Assembly (NCBI GenBank): GCA_019637175.1
Contig: JAHBWD010000055.1
Location: 1 to 60,036, forward strand
Direction: 5' to 3'
Source of the DNA: Labilithrix sp.
GTDB lineage: Bacteria; Myxococcota_A; Polyangia; Polyangiales; Polyangiaceae
Length of the DNA stretch: 60,036 nucleotides
Part shown: one piece after another, positions 1 through 9,809 of the stretch
Numbering within the stretch: the first letter of the stretch is position 1
Layout of the letters: each line of letters begins with the position of its first letter
Made by a program: the position numbers and the translations under genes
The notes under the pieces: generated by a model
What the model was told of the DNA's origin: nothing
Databases searched by the model: none
What the model saw: only the letters and a program-made list of their open reading frames with translations

Positions 1-640
1 GATCTTCTCCGCCCGCGACCAGCGCCGGCGCCGGATCTTGATCCGGGCTCGAGCGAAACTCCGTGACCGTCGCGCGCGCGCGCCGCGTTCCGAGGCCGAG
101 CTTCAGATCTTCGATGATGCCGGTCGAGAGATCGCCGACCCACGTGCTCGGCACCTGCGCGCCGCCGAGGAGACGGCCGCCGACGACCATGAAGTGCCGC
201 CCGAAGACGCCGATGGCGCCGTCGGTGCGCCGCTGGACGTCGCGGTTGAGCCGGCAGCTCTCGCCGCCGGGCCAGACGAGCACGTTGATCGGACCCGACG
301 GCGGTACCTCGGCGGTGCCGCGCCAGTCGACGTTCTCGAGCACGCCGGGCAGCGAGACGTCGACGATGAGCGATCGGGTGTTGCCGGGGAGGGCCGGAAG
401 CTCGGTGCCCACGTCGCGGAGCCAGAGCGACGAGATCGCCGCCTTCGCCGCGGGCAGGTCGAAGTCGCCGTGGCCGTAGATCACCGAGAACGCGTCGCTC
501 TGGCTGACCGGGCAGGCCCTCGGCGCGTAGACGACGATCGGCCGCTCTTCGATGATCGGATCCGGCGTGCACGCCGCTCCTCCGATCGCGACGGCCGTGA
601 AGAAGCCTACGGCGGGCGCGCGCATCCGAAGCCAATCCAT
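1..640 (-). CDS. Predicted lipoprotein with kelch-like segment, 3' end beyond window
   Basis: The reverse strand is open from an ATG at 640 to the window edge, about 213 codons. The N-terminus has charged residues, a hydrophobic core and the lipobox IGGAAC, so it is probably a lipoprotein. An internal ATG at 625 is an alternative start but gives a poorer signal peptide. The mature part begins with a tail containing PDPIIEERP and two Cys residues; further on, near residues 160-180, it reads RHFMVVGGRLLGG and then VGDLSTG, which resembles the first strand of kelch or galactose-oxidase beta-propellers. The stop lies outside the window. It is divergent from the kinase gene across about 70 bp. Function unknown; surface or periplasmic location is inferred from the lipobox. 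Confidence 0.7.
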   Translation of the reverse strand, partial: MDWLRMRAPAVGFFTAVAIGGAACTPDPIIEERPIVVYAPRACPVSQSDAFSVIYGHGDFDLPAAKAAISSLWLRDVGTELPALPGNTRSLIVDVSLPGVLENVDWRGTAEVPPSGPINVLVWPGGESCRLNRDVQRRTDGAIGVFGRHFMVVGGRLLGGAQVPSTWVGDLSTGIIEDLKLGLGTRRARATVTEFRSSPDQDPAPALVAGGED

Positions 641-712
641 CCCACATGCAGTGTAGAGGTGAGCGCGGACGCGGCGCAATCGCGCGCGGCGGCGCGGTTG
701 GGTGGTGGGGGC

Positions 713-2677
713 ATGCTCCCCGTGGCGGGGGCTTCTAGCCTCACCCCGAGTCGGGCTGATACGCTTCCGATTGGCTTGTATCCGCAGGTCTTCGGCAAGT
801 ACGTCCTCGAGCGCGAGCTCTCACGAGGCGGCATGGCCCGCGTCGTGCTCGCGACGTTGAGGGGCGCGGGCGGCTTCGAAAAGAAGCTCGTCGTGAAGCA
901 GATCCGCGACGAGCTCTCCTTCGACTCGCAGTTCGTGCGCCGCTTCGTCGAGGAAGCGAAGACGACCGTCGCCCTGAGCCACCCGAACATCGTTCCGGTC
1001 TACGAGCTCGGCGTCGAGCAGGGGACGTACTTCCTCGCGATGGAGCTCGTCGAGGGGTGCAGCATCGCGGAGCTCGTTCGCGAACGCGACGCCGACGGCA
1101 AGAAGCGCGTGCTCACGCCCGAAGAGGGCGCGTACGTGGGCATGGAGGTGTGCCGCGCGCTCGACTACGCGCACCGGCGGATGAAGGTCGTCCATCGCGA
1201 CATCACGCCGCGCAACGTGATGCTCGACGAAGAAGGCCAGGTGAAGCTGATCGACTTCGGCATCGCCGCGCCCGCCCTCGTCGCCGGGCACGAGATCCTC
1301 GGATCGCCGGGCCACATGCCGCCCGAGCAGGTCGAGGGCAAGGAGCTCGGCCCGCCGACGGACATCTTCGCGATCGCCGTGCTGCTCATGGAAGCGTGGA
1401 GCGGCATCGCGCCGTTCCGCCGGGCGACGCCGGAGGAGTGCGACGAGGCGATGCGCGCCCCGCACCCGCGGCCGAGCGACTACGACCCTCGCCTCATCCC
1501 GCTCGACGACGTGATCACGCGAGCGATGAAGCTCGATCCGAAGCAGCGGCAGCAGGACGCGAGCGCGCTCGGGCGCGCGCTTCGATCGTTCTTGCAGGGA
1601 ACGGACGTCGGCGACATCGCGCGCGCGCTCGGCGATCGCGTCCGCGAGCTGCGAGAGAACGCGACCGACTCCGAGCCGAAGTCGTCGCACGCCGCGATGC
1701 GCGCGACCAACCCGAGCCACGGCGATCTCGGCACGCAGACGTTCGCCGCGCGCGACGAGGCGATCCGATGGTCGAGGCCGCCGGCCGCCGAGATCGACGA
1801 GGGGCCGGCGGTCAGCACGCGTAAGCTCCCCGAGGCCTCGCCTTCGTCGCCGGACTTCGGCGCGAGCGACGAGTATCCGTCGCTCTCGCGTCCTCGGCGC
1901 GAAGAGATCGGCGAGCAAACGCCGGTGAGCCAGCGCACGCCGGTCTCGGTCGCTCGTCGCGGCGATCCGAACGATCCCGTGATGTCGATCCCCACGCCGC
2001 TGATGGTCGAGCCGGTGGGCGCGATCGAAGAAGCGGTGCTCCGCGCCGCGCGCGCCGATCGGGCGCGCGCCAAGCGCAACGATCGAAGCGACACGATCGC
2101 GACGCGTCCGCTCGAGACGCCGATCGACGCGAGCCGTCCTTCGAAGCCCTCGCAGCGATCGCGCGCGTTGCTCCCGATTGTCCTCGTCGTCGCGGTCGGC
2201 GTCGGCGGCGGCTTCGCGTGGCGCGCGCGATCGAACGCGGTCGGGCCCGAGGTTCGAGCTCCGTCGACGGCGACGGCGCCGGCGCCCACGGCGGTGACGC
2301 CGAGCGCGACCGTGAGCGCGGCCGTGCCGGTCGTGAGCGCCGCGCCGGAGGCACCGCCGAGCGCTGCGATCGTGATCGCCACGCCACACGTCGCACATCC
2401 GACGACGAGCGCGTCCACCCAGCCTCCCGCGGAGAAGGCGGGCAAGGCGATGGTGGCGTTCCTCGGCGATCCGGGGACGCGCGTGTCGATCGACGGCGTC
2501 GCGCGCGGCAGCTGTCCGGTGCGCCTCTCGCTCGACCCGGGGCAACACGACGCACGCTTCACCTTCGATCCGACGGGCGAGAGCCACAGCATCGGCTTCC
2601 GCGCGCGCGCGGACGAGAAGCTCACCGTGCGCGCGGAGTTCACGGGCGCGACGCCCACGGTGAAGATCATCCGCTGA
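713..2677 (+). CDS. Membrane-anchored Ser/Thr protein kinase with C-terminal PEGA domain
   Basis: A 654-residue Hanks-type kinase. The N-terminal catalytic domain (about 28-290) has the Gly loop ELSRGGMARVV, the ATP Lys in LVVKQI, the catalytic loop HRDITPRN near residue 161, LIDFGIA as the DFG motif and MPPEQ in place of APE. HRDITPRN, with Thr where eukaryotic kinases have Lys, is common in myxobacterial kinases and compatible with activity. A long Ser/Pro/Arg-rich linker precedes one membrane helix (about 483-505, LLPIVLVVAVGVGGG), an Ala/Pro/Val-rich periplasmic stretch, and a PEGA-type beta domain (about 579-650). Start: an upstream extension to position 38 is an artefact opposite the lipoprotein gene. 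ATG 713 is used, but a -10-like TAGCCT at 736-741 makes TTG 776 possible, still upstream of the Gly loop. Confidence 0.92.
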   Translation: MLPVAGASSLTPSRADTLPIGLYPQVFGKYVLERELSRGGMARVVLATLRGAGGFEKKLVVKQIRDELSFDSQFVRRFVEEAKTTVALSHPNIVPVYELGVEQGTYFLAMELVEGCSIAELVRERDADGKKRVLTPEEGAYVGMEVCRALDYAHRRMKVVHRDITPRNVMLDEEGQVKLIDFGIAAPALVAGHEILGSPGHMPPEQVEGKELGPPTDIFAIAVLLMEAWSGIAPFRRATPEECDEAMRAPHPRPSDYDPRLIPLDDVITRAMKLDPKQRQQDASALGRALRSFLQGTDVGDIARALGDRVRELRENATDSEPKSSHAAMRATNPSHGDLGTQTFAARDEAIRWSRPPAAEIDEGPAVSTRKLPEASPSSPDFGASDEYPSLSRPRREEIGEQTPVSQRTPVSVARRGDPNDPVMSIPTPLMVEPVGAIEEAVLRAARADRARAKRNDRSDTIATRPLETPIDASRPSKPSQRSRALLPIVLVVAVGVGGGFAWRARSNAVGPEVRAPSTATAPAPTAVTPSATVSAAVPVVSAAPEAPPSAAIVIATPHVAHPTTSASTQPPAEKAGKAMVAFLGDPGTRVSIDGVARGSCPVRLSLDPGQHDARFTFDPTGESHSIGFRARADEKLTVRAEFTGATPTVKIIR

Positions 2678-2740
2678 TCGTGCGCGCGACGTGGCGCCTT
2701 GTCGCTCCCGAGGTTGCGGCGCGGGTGCTACGCGAACAGT

Positions 2741-4783
2741 GTGCACGGTGAAGATCTGCTCCGAGCGCTCGCCGTCGTGGCCTCCGCGGCCGCACTGACG
2801 GCGATCGTATGTCAGCGGCTGCGCCAGCCCCTCGTGCTCGGCTACATCCTCGCCGGGCTCGTCGTCGGACCACACCTGCCCGTGCCGCTCGTCGCCGATC
2901 CCGGCACCGTGCACACGCTCTCCGAGCTCGGCGTCATCCTCCTCATGTTCTCGCTCGGGCTCGAGTTCAGCTTGCGCAAGCTGATCCGCGTCGGCCCGGG
3001 CGTGACGCTCACCGCCGTCATCCAGTGCAGCCTGCTCGTGTGGCTCGGCTTCGTGACCGGCCGCGCCTTCGGCTGGACCACGCTCGAGAGCCTCTTCACC
3101 GGCGCGATCATCGCGATCTCGAGCACGACCATCATCGCGAAGGCCTTCGAAGAGCAGAAGGTCGGAGGGCGCCTCCGGGAGCTCGTCGTCGGCGTCCTCA
3201 TCGTCGAGGATCTGATCGCCATCCTCATGATGGCCGTCCTCACGACGATCGCGACCGGCGCCGGCCTCTCGCCGCTCTCGCTCGGCAAGACCGCGGCGCG
3301 CCTCGGCGCCTTCTTGGTCGCGCTCGTGGTCATCGGCCTCTTCGTCGTTCCCCGCGCGATCCGGAAGATCGTCGCGCTCGGCCGACCCGAGGTGACCACG
3401 GTCGCGAGCGTCGGGCTCTGCTTCGCGATCGCGCTGCTCGCGCGCGAGCTCGGCTACTCGGTCGCGCTCGGCGCGTTCCTCGCCGGCTCGCTCGTCGCCG
3501 AGTCGGGCGAAGAGAAGCTCGTCGAGCAGCTCGTGCAGCCGCTCCGCGACGTGTTCGGCGCGGTGTTCTTCGTCTCCGTCGGCATGATGTTCGATCCGGC
3601 GCTCATCGCGCAGCATTGGCTGCCCATCGTCGTTCTGACGCTCGTCGTCGTCATCGGCAAGATCGCGAGCGTGTCGTTCGGCGCGTTCGTCGCGGGCAAC
3701 GGCGTGCGAACGTCGGTGCAGACGGGCATGAGCCTCGCGCAGATCGGCGAGTTCTCGTTCATCATCGCCGGCCTCGGTCTCTCGCTGAAGGCGACCGGCC
3801 CCTTCCTCTTTCCGATCGCCGTCGCCGTCTCCTCGATCACGACGCTGATCACGCCGTGGCTCATTCGCGCCTCCGGCCCCGTCGCCGAGTGGATCGATCG
3901 CGAGCTGCCGCGGCCGCTCCAGACCTTCGGCGCGCTCTACGCGAGCTGGCTCGAGCGCCTCCGGCGCAGCGAGGCCGAGGTCTCGTCGCAGCGCTTGCTC
4001 GTGAGGCGCCTCGTGCGGATGCTCGCGATCGACGCCGTGGCCCTCGTCATCGTCGTCCTCGTGACGGCGCTCGCGAGCGACGGCGCCTACACGCACCTCG
4101 TCGAGCGGCGTGAGCTGTCGCCGATCGCCGCGCGCGCGCTGGTGATCGCGTCGGTGGCGATCCTCGCCGCGCCGTTCTGCGTCGGCATCCTGCGCGTGAG
4201 CCGGAAGCTCGCGCTGGTCCTCGCGAGGGCGGCGCTGCCGCTCTCGCCGCAAGGCGTCGATCTGGGCGCCGCGCCGCGCCGATCGCTCGTCATCACGTTG
4301 CAGCTCGGGCTCCTGCTGATGGTGGGCACGCCCATCGTCGCGATCACGCAGCCGTTCCTCCGCGGCTTTCACGGCGCCGAGCTCCTGTTCCTCGGCGTGC
4401 TCGCCCTCGCGGTGGCGTTCTGGCGGAGCGCCGCGAACCTCCAGGGCCACGTTCGCGCGAGCGCGCAGGTCCTCGTCGAGGCGCTCGCCCGTCAGACCGC
4501 GGAGCCGAAGGAGGAGAAGCCGCCGCCGGTCGTGACGCTCCTCGACAGCTTGGGCGAGCCCGTGGCCGTCGAGCTCGCGCCCGAGGCGCCCGCGGTCGAG
4601 CGAACGCTCGCCGAGCTGAACCTGCGCGGCGCGACGGGCGCGACCGTCCTCGCGATCACCCGCGGGACCGAGTCGATCGTCGTTCCGTCGGCGCGCGAGC
4701 GCCTGCACGCCGGCGACGTCCTCGTCGTCGCGGGCAGCCGCGAGGCGATCGAAGCCGCGCGGCTCGTGCTCGCAGGGACCTGA
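2741..4783 (+). CDS. KefB/YbaL-type monovalent cation:proton antiporter (CPA2 family)
   Basis: A 680-residue inner-membrane antiporter. GTG 2741 is chosen because it places the family's typical opening (LLRALAVVASAAALTAIVC) at the N-terminus; longer in-frame starts add unrelated basic residues. About twelve membrane helices form the exchanger domain (about 1-390), including VLGYILAGLVVGPHLP and SLAQIGEFSFIIAGLGLS, motifs shared with KefB/KefC. A second membrane block (about 430-580) follows, then a TrkA-C domain (about 595-680) ending in AGDVLVVAGSREAIEAARLV. No Rossmann-type TrkA-N domain is visible, so NAD- or glutathione-linked gating as in E. coli KefC is not supported. Likely exchanges K+ or Na+ for protons. 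It lies 63 bp downstream of the kinase gene. Confidence 0.9.
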   Translation: MHGEDLLRALAVVASAAALTAIVCQRLRQPLVLGYILAGLVVGPHLPVPLVADPGTVHTLSELGVILLMFSLGLEFSLRKLIRVGPGVTLTAVIQCSLLVWLGFVTGRAFGWTTLESLFTGAIIAISSTTIIAKAFEEQKVGGRLRELVVGVLIVEDLIAILMMAVLTTIATGAGLSPLSLGKTAARLGAFLVALVVIGLFVVPRAIRKIVALGRPEVTTVASVGLCFAIALLARELGYSVALGAFLAGSLVAESGEEKLVEQLVQPLRDVFGAVFFVSVGMMFDPALIAQHWLPIVVLTLVVVIGKIASVSFGAFVAGNGVRTSVQTGMSLAQIGEFSFIIAGLGLSLKATGPFLFPIAVAVSSITTLITPWLIRASGPVAEWIDRELPRPLQTFGALYASWLERLRRSEAEVSSQRLLVRRLVRMLAIDAVALVIVVLVTALASDGAYTHLVERRELSPIAARALVIASVAILAAPFCVGILRVSRKLALVLARAALPLSPQGVDLGAAPRRSLVITLQLGLLLMVGTPIVAITQPFLRGFHGAELLFLGVLALAVAFWRSAANLQGHVRASAQVLVEALARQTAEPKEEKPPPVVTLLDSLGEPVAVELAPEAPAVERTLAELNLRGATGATVLAITRGTESIVVPSARERLHAGDVLVVAGSREAIEAARLVLAGT

Positions 4784-4870
4784 GCGCCGCGCCTTCTCCC
4801 GTCAGCGCGCGTGGTATTCTCTCGCCATCGTGACCGACGTGATGTCGCAAGTCCATTAGCATCGACGCGA

Positions 4871-7483
4871 ATGGAAGAGCGTCTCGAGTCTCGCGGGGGC
4901 CACGGCGTCCTCTACGCGCTCTTTCTCTTCTCGGGAGCGAGCGGCCTCATCTATCAGGTCGTCTGGGTTCGCCAGTTCGCGAACGTCTTCGGGAACACCG
5001 TGTACTCCGCGGCTGCGGTCACCGCGGTGTTCATGAGCGGGCTCGGCCTCGGCGGCTACTTCGGCGGGCGCTGGGCGGATCGCCTCTTCGCGAGGCGCGC
5101 CGCAGGGCCGCTCGCGGCCTACGCGCGCGTCGAGCTCGCGATCGCCGCGCTCGGCGGCGCGCTCGCGCTCGTTCTCCCGCGCCTCGAGGGTCTCTCGGCC
5201 GCCATCTCACGCTACGCGGTCGGCGAGGGAGGTTGGCTCGAGATCTCGCTCGGATCGTCGATCGCGCGCTGCGTCGTCGCGGTCGCGTTGCTCGCCCCGG
5301 TGACCTCGCTCATGGGCGCGACGCTGACGTTGCTCATCCGGCACGTCGTCGGGAGCGACGTCGGCAGCGCCGGCTTCAAGATCGGCGTCCTCTATGCGGT
5401 CAACACCGCGGGCGCGGCTTGCGGGTGCGTCGCGACCGATCTCCTCCTCATCCCAGCGGTCGGCCTTCGCGCGACGCAGCTCGTCGCCGTCGCGCTCAAC
5501 CTGGTGGCCGCGCTCGGGGCGGTCAGGCTCGCGTCGGTCGCGGTCGCTCCCGTCGTCCCCGCCGAGATCGCCGAAGGCGCCGCGCCGGCCACGGTGGACG
5601 ACGTCCGCGAGCGTCGTTCGTTCGTCGCGCTCGCCGCCGCGCTCGTTCTCACCGGGTTCGTCGGGATGGCGTTCGAGATCGTCTGGTTCCGCCACTTGAC
5701 GTCGATCGTCGGTCCCTTCCGCTACGTGTTCTCGATCATGCTCGCGATCATCCTCGTCGGGCTCTGGGTCGGCTCGGCGCTGGGAGGGCTCGCTCACCGT
5801 CGCTTCGGGCGGCCGCTGTTGCTCCTCGGGATCGCGCAGGCCGCGCTCGTCGTCGTCGCGCTGGGCGCGCTGCTCTCGATCACGCGCGACGGGTTCTTCG
5901 AGTCGCTCGCGCAGATCCATGCCTGGGCGGACGGGCGCGCTCCCTGGCTCCAGGCCCTCGCGGCCTACTGGCCGCCGGCGAAGCCGATCCTCGCGTGCTG
6001 CGCCGCTCCTTCGATCCTGATGGGGACCGTCTTCCCGCTCGCGAACGCTCACGCGCAGCGCGTCACCGCCGTCGTCGGGGCGCGCGCCGGCGTGCTCTAC
6101 CTCGCGAACACCGCGGGTGCCGTGCTCGGTTCGCTCGTCGTCGGGTTCGTCTTCCTCCCGTCGCTCGGGACGCAGCGCACGATCTTCGCGGTCGCCGCCT
6201 GCGCGGTCGCGGCGCTCGCGCCGCTCGTCGTCGCGGTCGACGAGATCGATCGCGCGGCGGCGCGACGTCTCCGACGAGGCCTGTTCGCCTGCGCCGGCGT
6301 AGGCCTCGTCGCCCTCGCCGCGTTCGGCGGCGTCCCGCCCGACGCGCTCCTCCGTCAGGTGGTTCCGACGCCACCGGAGGGCTCGAAGACCCTCGCCGCG
6401 CGAGAAGGGATCGGCGAGACGGTCGCCGTGGTCGAGACGGCCAAGGGCCGCGATCTCCACACCAACGGGCATCCGATGTCCGCCAACGACGTCGGCAGCC
6501 AGCGTTACATGCGCCTCTTCGCGCACGCCCCGCTCCTCCTCATGGATCGACCGCGCGACGTCGCGGTGATCTGCTTCGGCGTCGGCAACACCCTGAGCGC
6601 GGCGTTGCTCCACGACGAGATCGAGCGCGCCGATCTGATCGACGTCTCGCGCAACGTCCTCTCGCACGCGCACTGGTTCGCGGCGACCAACCGCGACGCC
6701 CTTCGGCATCCCAAGGTCCGGGTTCACGTCAACGACGGGCGGCAGCACCTGCGCATGATGGCGCCGGCCTCCTACGATCTCGTCACGCTCGAGCCGCCTC
6801 CGATCGCGCACGCCGGCGTCGCGTCGCTCTACTCGCGCGAGTTCTACGAGCTCGCGCGGAGCCGCCTTCGCCACGGTGGGATGATGACGCAGTGGCTCCC
6901 GCTCGCGCACCTCACCGCCGACCTCACGGCGTCGCTCGTCCGCGCCTTCGTCGACGTGTTTCCCGTGTCGGTCCTCCTCGCCGGAAGCCCGCCCGAGCTT
7001 CTCCTGCTCGGCGTCAACGGCGACGAAATCGCCGCCGACCCGGCGAAGATCGAGGCAAAGCTCTCGGCAGCGCCCGCGGTCGCCGCCGAGCTCCGGACGA
7101 TCTTCGTCGACGATCTCGACGATCTGCTCGGGACGTTCGTCGCATCGGCGGCCACGTTGCGGCGGATCACGGCTCGCGCCGAGCCGATCACCGACGACGC
7201 GCCGCGGATGGAGTATCAACCTCCGCGCGCGCAGCAGCGCCCGGGCGGGATCCTCGACGTCTTTCACCCGAACGATCCGGCGGCGTGGTGCCCGGCTTGC
7301 CTCGACGGGCGCGCGCCCGACGTTCACCTCGTTCCGTATCTCGAGGTGATGAAGCGGCTCTACGCGTCTGGCGTCTTCTGGAACCGGACGCCGGTCAACG
7401 TCACGATCAGCGCGCGCGGCATGGAGGCCGTCGGGCGGAGCCGCTACCTCAAGACGTGGCTCGGCGTACCCGTGTCGCCTTAG
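4871..7483 (+). CDS. Fused membrane transporter / spermidine synthase-like protein
   Basis: An 870-residue protein starting at ATG 4871; residues MEERLESRGG lead into the typical opening FSGASGLIYQVVWVRQFA. The first about 500 residues are two sets of membrane helices separated by a soluble loop, as in the 'fused MFS/spermidine synthase' family. The C-terminal part (about 520-760) resembles the SpeE fold: the SAM-site Gly motif is FGVGNT, followed by NDGRQHL and SREFYELARSRLRHGG. The usual catalytic segment DSSDP is replaced by LEPPPI, so aminopropyl transfer by the normal mechanism is doubtful. Substrate unknown. It stands alone between the antiporter and asparagine synthetase. Confidence 0.85.
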   Translation: MEERLESRGGHGVLYALFLFSGASGLIYQVVWVRQFANVFGNTVYSAAAVTAVFMSGLGLGGYFGGRWADRLFARRAAGPLAAYARVELAIAALGGALALVLPRLEGLSAAISRYAVGEGGWLEISLGSSIARCVVAVALLAPVTSLMGATLTLLIRHVVGSDVGSAGFKIGVLYAVNTAGAACGCVATDLLLIPAVGLRATQLVAVALNLVAALGAVRLASVAVAPVVPAEIAEGAAPATVDDVRERRSFVALAAALVLTGFVGMAFEIVWFRHLTSIVGPFRYVFSIMLAIILVGLWVGSALGGLAHRRFGRPLLLLGIAQAALVVVALGALLSITRDGFFESLAQIHAWADGRAPWLQALAAYWPPAKPILACCAAPSILMGTVFPLANAHAQRVTAVVGARAGVLYLANTAGAVLGSLVVGFVFLPSLGTQRTIFAVAACAVAALAPLVVAVDEIDRAAARRLRRGLFACAGVGLVALAAFGGVPPDALLRQVVPTPPEGSKTLAAREGIGETVAVVETAKGRDLHTNGHPMSANDVGSQRYMRLFAHAPLLLMDRPRDVAVICFGVGNTLSAALLHDEIERADLIDVSRNVLSHAHWFAATNRDALRHPKVRVHVNDGRQHLRMMAPASYDLVTLEPPPIAHAGVASLYSREFYELARSRLRHGGMMTQWLPLAHLTADLTASLVRAFVDVFPVSVLLAGSPPELLLLGVNGDEIAADPAKIEAKLSAAPAVAAELRTIFVDDLDDLLGTFVASAATLRRITARAEPITDDAPRMEYQPPRAQQRPGGILDVFHPNDPAAWCPACLDGRAPDVHLVPYLEVMKRLYASGVFWNRTPVNVTISARGMEAVGRSRYLKTWLGVPVSP

Positions 7484-7574
7484 GCCTTGGAACGAAGCGC
7501 GTCGTGCTCGAGGTCGCGCGTCGCGCGCAATCTTGTCGCTCCCGGACGTCGGGCGCGAGTCCCAAGTTGTGCGC

Positions 7575-9455
7575 ATGTGCGGCATCGCAGGCTGGGTGGA
7601 CTTCGAGCGTGATCTCACGCGATCGGAAGACGTCGCGCGGGCGATGACCGCCACCATGGCGCGCCGTGGTCCCGACGACGAAGGGCTGTGGCTCGCGCCC
7701 CACGCCGCGATGGGGCATCGGCGGCTCGCCGTCATCGACATCGAGGGCGGCCGTCAGCCCATGGTCGCGGTGGGAGACGACGGGCAGACGCTCGCCGTCC
7801 TGGTCTACAGCGGTGAGGTCTACAACTTCACCGAGCTGCGCGCCGAGCTCGAGGCGCGAGGTCATCGATTTCGCACGCGCAGCGACACCGAGGTCGTCTT
7901 GCGCGCCTACCTCGAGTGGGGAGAGGAGCTCGCCTCGAGGCTCAACGGGATGTTCGCGTTCGCCGTCTGGGATCCGCGGCGCGAGGAGCTGCTCCTCGTT
8001 CGCGATCGGATGGGCGTCAAGCCGCTCTACTACTACCCGACGCGCGCGGGCGTGCTGTTCGGCTCGGAGCCGAAGGCGATCCTCGCGAACCCGCTCGCAG
8101 CGCCCGTCGTCGACGTCGACGGGCTGCGCGCGCTCCTCTCGTTCGTGAAGCCGCCGGAGCACGGCATCTACCGCGGGATGTACGAGGTGCGCCCGGGACA
8201 CGTCGTGCGCGTGAACCGCGAAGGGCTTCGGCGGCGCGCGTATTGGAGGCTCGCGTCTCATGAGCACGCCGACGACGTCGTCACCACCGTCGCGACGGTT
8301 CGTCGACTGCTCGACGACATCGTCGCGCGCCAGACGGTCTCGGACGTCCCGCTGTGCACGCTGCTCTCGGGCGGCCTCGACTCGAGCGCCGTCACCGCGC
8401 TCGCGACGGCGTCGGTCGAAAACCGAGGGCTCGGGAGGATCCGATCCTTTGCCGTCGACTTCGCCGACTACAGCAAGAACTTCCAGCCCGACGCGCTGCG
8501 CGCGACGCCCGACGCGCCTTACGTCCACGACGTCGTCGATCACATCCACACCGACCACACGGACATCGTCCTCGACTCCACCGATCTGATGCGCCCGGAG
8601 GTTCGCGCCGCCGTCTTGCGGGCGCGCGATCTTCCGGCCGGGCTCGGCGACATGGACACGTCGCTCTACCTGCTCTTCGAGGCGATCCGCGGCCGGTCGA
8701 CCGTCGCGCTCTCGGGCGAGTCCGCCGACGAGGTCTTCGGCGGCTACCGATGGTTCTTCGATCACGAAGCGGTCTTTGCCGACACCTTCCCGTGGCTCGT
8801 CGCGGCCGAAGGCGGCAGCATCGGCCGCGGCCTCGAGCGGATCCTCGCCGACGATCTGCGCCGTGAGCTGGATCTCCCCGGTTATCGCGCCGAGAGCTAC
8901 CGCCAGGCCTTGAGCGAGGTCCCGCGGCTCCCCGGCGAGAGCGGCCTCGAGCGGCGGATGCGCGAGATTTGTTATATGCATCTTACACGTTTCGTGCAGA
9001 TGCTGCTCGATCGGAAGGATCGCATGAGCATGGCCGTCGGCCTCGAGGTCCGCGTGCCGTTCTGCGATCACCGCCTCGTCGAGTACGTCTTCAACGCTCC
9101 GTGGGCGATGAAGACCTTCGACGGCCACGAGAAGAGCCTCTTGCGCGCCGCGGTGAGCGACGTGTTGCCACGCTCGGTGCTCGACCGTCGCAAGAGCCCG
9201 TATCCCTCCACCCAGGATCCGACGTACGAAGAGGCGCTCCGCGCGCAGACGGCGCGGCTCCTCGATCGAGGCGTGATCGCGGCCGCGCCGCTCGTCGACC
9301 TCGATCGCGTGCGCGCGATCCTCGCGCGGCCCGCGGGCGACGCCGCCGCGCGATCGTCGCTCGACGGGCTGCTCGAGCTCGAGGATTGGCTCGAAGGTCA
9401 GCGCGAGATCAACGCGCCGCGCTCGCTGAGGACGATCGGCACGCCGGAGCCGTAG
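7575..9455 (+). CDS. asnB: Asparagine synthetase (glutamine-hydrolysing), AsnB type
   Basis: A 626-residue cytoplasmic enzyme converting aspartate, glutamine and ATP to asparagine. ATG 7575 is chosen because it makes Cys2 (MCGIAGW) the nucleophile of the class II glutaminase domain (about 1-210), where RRGPDDEG and SGEVYNF are also visible. The synthetase domain carries the PP-loop SGGLDSSAV near residue 265 and SGESADEVFGGY further on. DRKDRMSMAVGLEVRVPF is a typical C-terminal block. Length fits the AsnB family. In myxobacteria, paralogues can act in secondary metabolism, but nothing nearby suggests that here. Its 3' end overlaps the convergent lipoprotein gene by 58 bp. Confidence 0.95.
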   Translation: MCGIAGWVDFERDLTRSEDVARAMTATMARRGPDDEGLWLAPHAAMGHRRLAVIDIEGGRQPMVAVGDDGQTLAVLVYSGEVYNFTELRAELEARGHRFRTRSDTEVVLRAYLEWGEELASRLNGMFAFAVWDPRREELLLVRDRMGVKPLYYYPTRAGVLFGSEPKAILANPLAAPVVDVDGLRALLSFVKPPEHGIYRGMYEVRPGHVVRVNREGLRRRAYWRLASHEHADDVVTTVATVRRLLDDIVARQTVSDVPLCTLLSGGLDSSAVTALATASVENRGLGRIRSFAVDFADYSKNFQPDALRATPDAPYVHDVVDHIHTDHTDIVLDSTDLMRPEVRAAVLRARDLPAGLGDMDTSLYLLFEAIRGRSTVALSGESADEVFGGYRWFFDHEAVFADTFPWLVAAEGGSIGRGLERILADDLRRELDLPGYRAESYRQALSEVPRLPGESGLERRMREICYMHLTRFVQMLLDRKDRMSMAVGLEVRVPFCDHRLVEYVFNAPWAMKTFDGHEKSLLRAAVSDVLPRSVLDRRKSPYPSTQDPTYEEALRAQTARLLDRGVIAAAPLVDLDRVRAILARPAGDAAARSSLDGLLELEDWLEGQREINAPRSLRTIGTPEP

Positions 9456-9808
9456 ATCGTGATCTCGCCACGATCGCCGCGGACGACGAGGACGCCGCCG
9501 GCGAAGGTGCCCTCGCTCAGGCGGAAGCGCGTCTCGCCGGTCGTGGAGGCCTCGCGCGCGCCCGTCATCTTCCCGAGCTTGCCGTCGAGCGGCGCGACCT
9601 CGACGGCGTCGCCGCGGACCACGATCTCGTAGCGATCCGCGGGAGGCTGCGGGGTGTAGCTCGCCTCGTCGATCGGCTCGCTGAGCCTCGCGCGCGACGA
9701 GGCGTCGAGCGCGCGATCGACGCGGAGCACCCAGCGGTTGGCGACTTCGCCGCCGCACGCGCCGAGCATCGTGACGGAGAGCACGAAGAGGCAGAAGACG
9801 CGCAGCAT
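9398..9808 (-). CDS. Small predicted lipoprotein
   Basis: A 136-residue protein with signal peptide and lipobox MLGAC (Cys18), followed by a mature domain rich in beta-strand-like sequence (YEIVVRGDAVEVAPLDGK, GGVLVVRGDRGEITIYG). No family recognised. The start codon lies one base beyond the stop of the upstream TPR gene, so the two are probably co-transcribed and translationally coupled. The last 58 bp are antisense to the end of asnB. The signal peptide supports it as a real gene despite the overlap. Confidence 0.75.
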   Translation of the reverse strand: MLRVFCLFVLSVTMLGACGGEVANRWVLRVDRALDASSRARLSEPIDEASYTPQPPADRYEIVVRGDAVEVAPLDGKLGKMTGAREASTTGETRFRLSEGTFAGGVLVVRGDRGEITIYGSGVPIVLSERGALISR

Positions 9809-9809
9809 G

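Noticed and set aside
38..712. N-terminal extension of the kinase by 225 residues
   Set aside because: Arg/Ala/Asp-rich sequence antisense to a lipoprotein gene with a clear lipobox; not part of the kinase.
821..4708. 1295-codon open frame on the minus strand
   Set aside because: It is antisense to the PEGA kinase and antiporter genes. The Arg/Asp/Glu/Ala-only composition is typical of shadow frames in high-GC DNA, and no domain is seen.
5207..7741. 844-codon minus-strand frame opposite the transporter/SpeE-like gene
   Set aside because: Arg/Asp/Glu-rich shadow without motifs; the plus-strand gene has clear family features.
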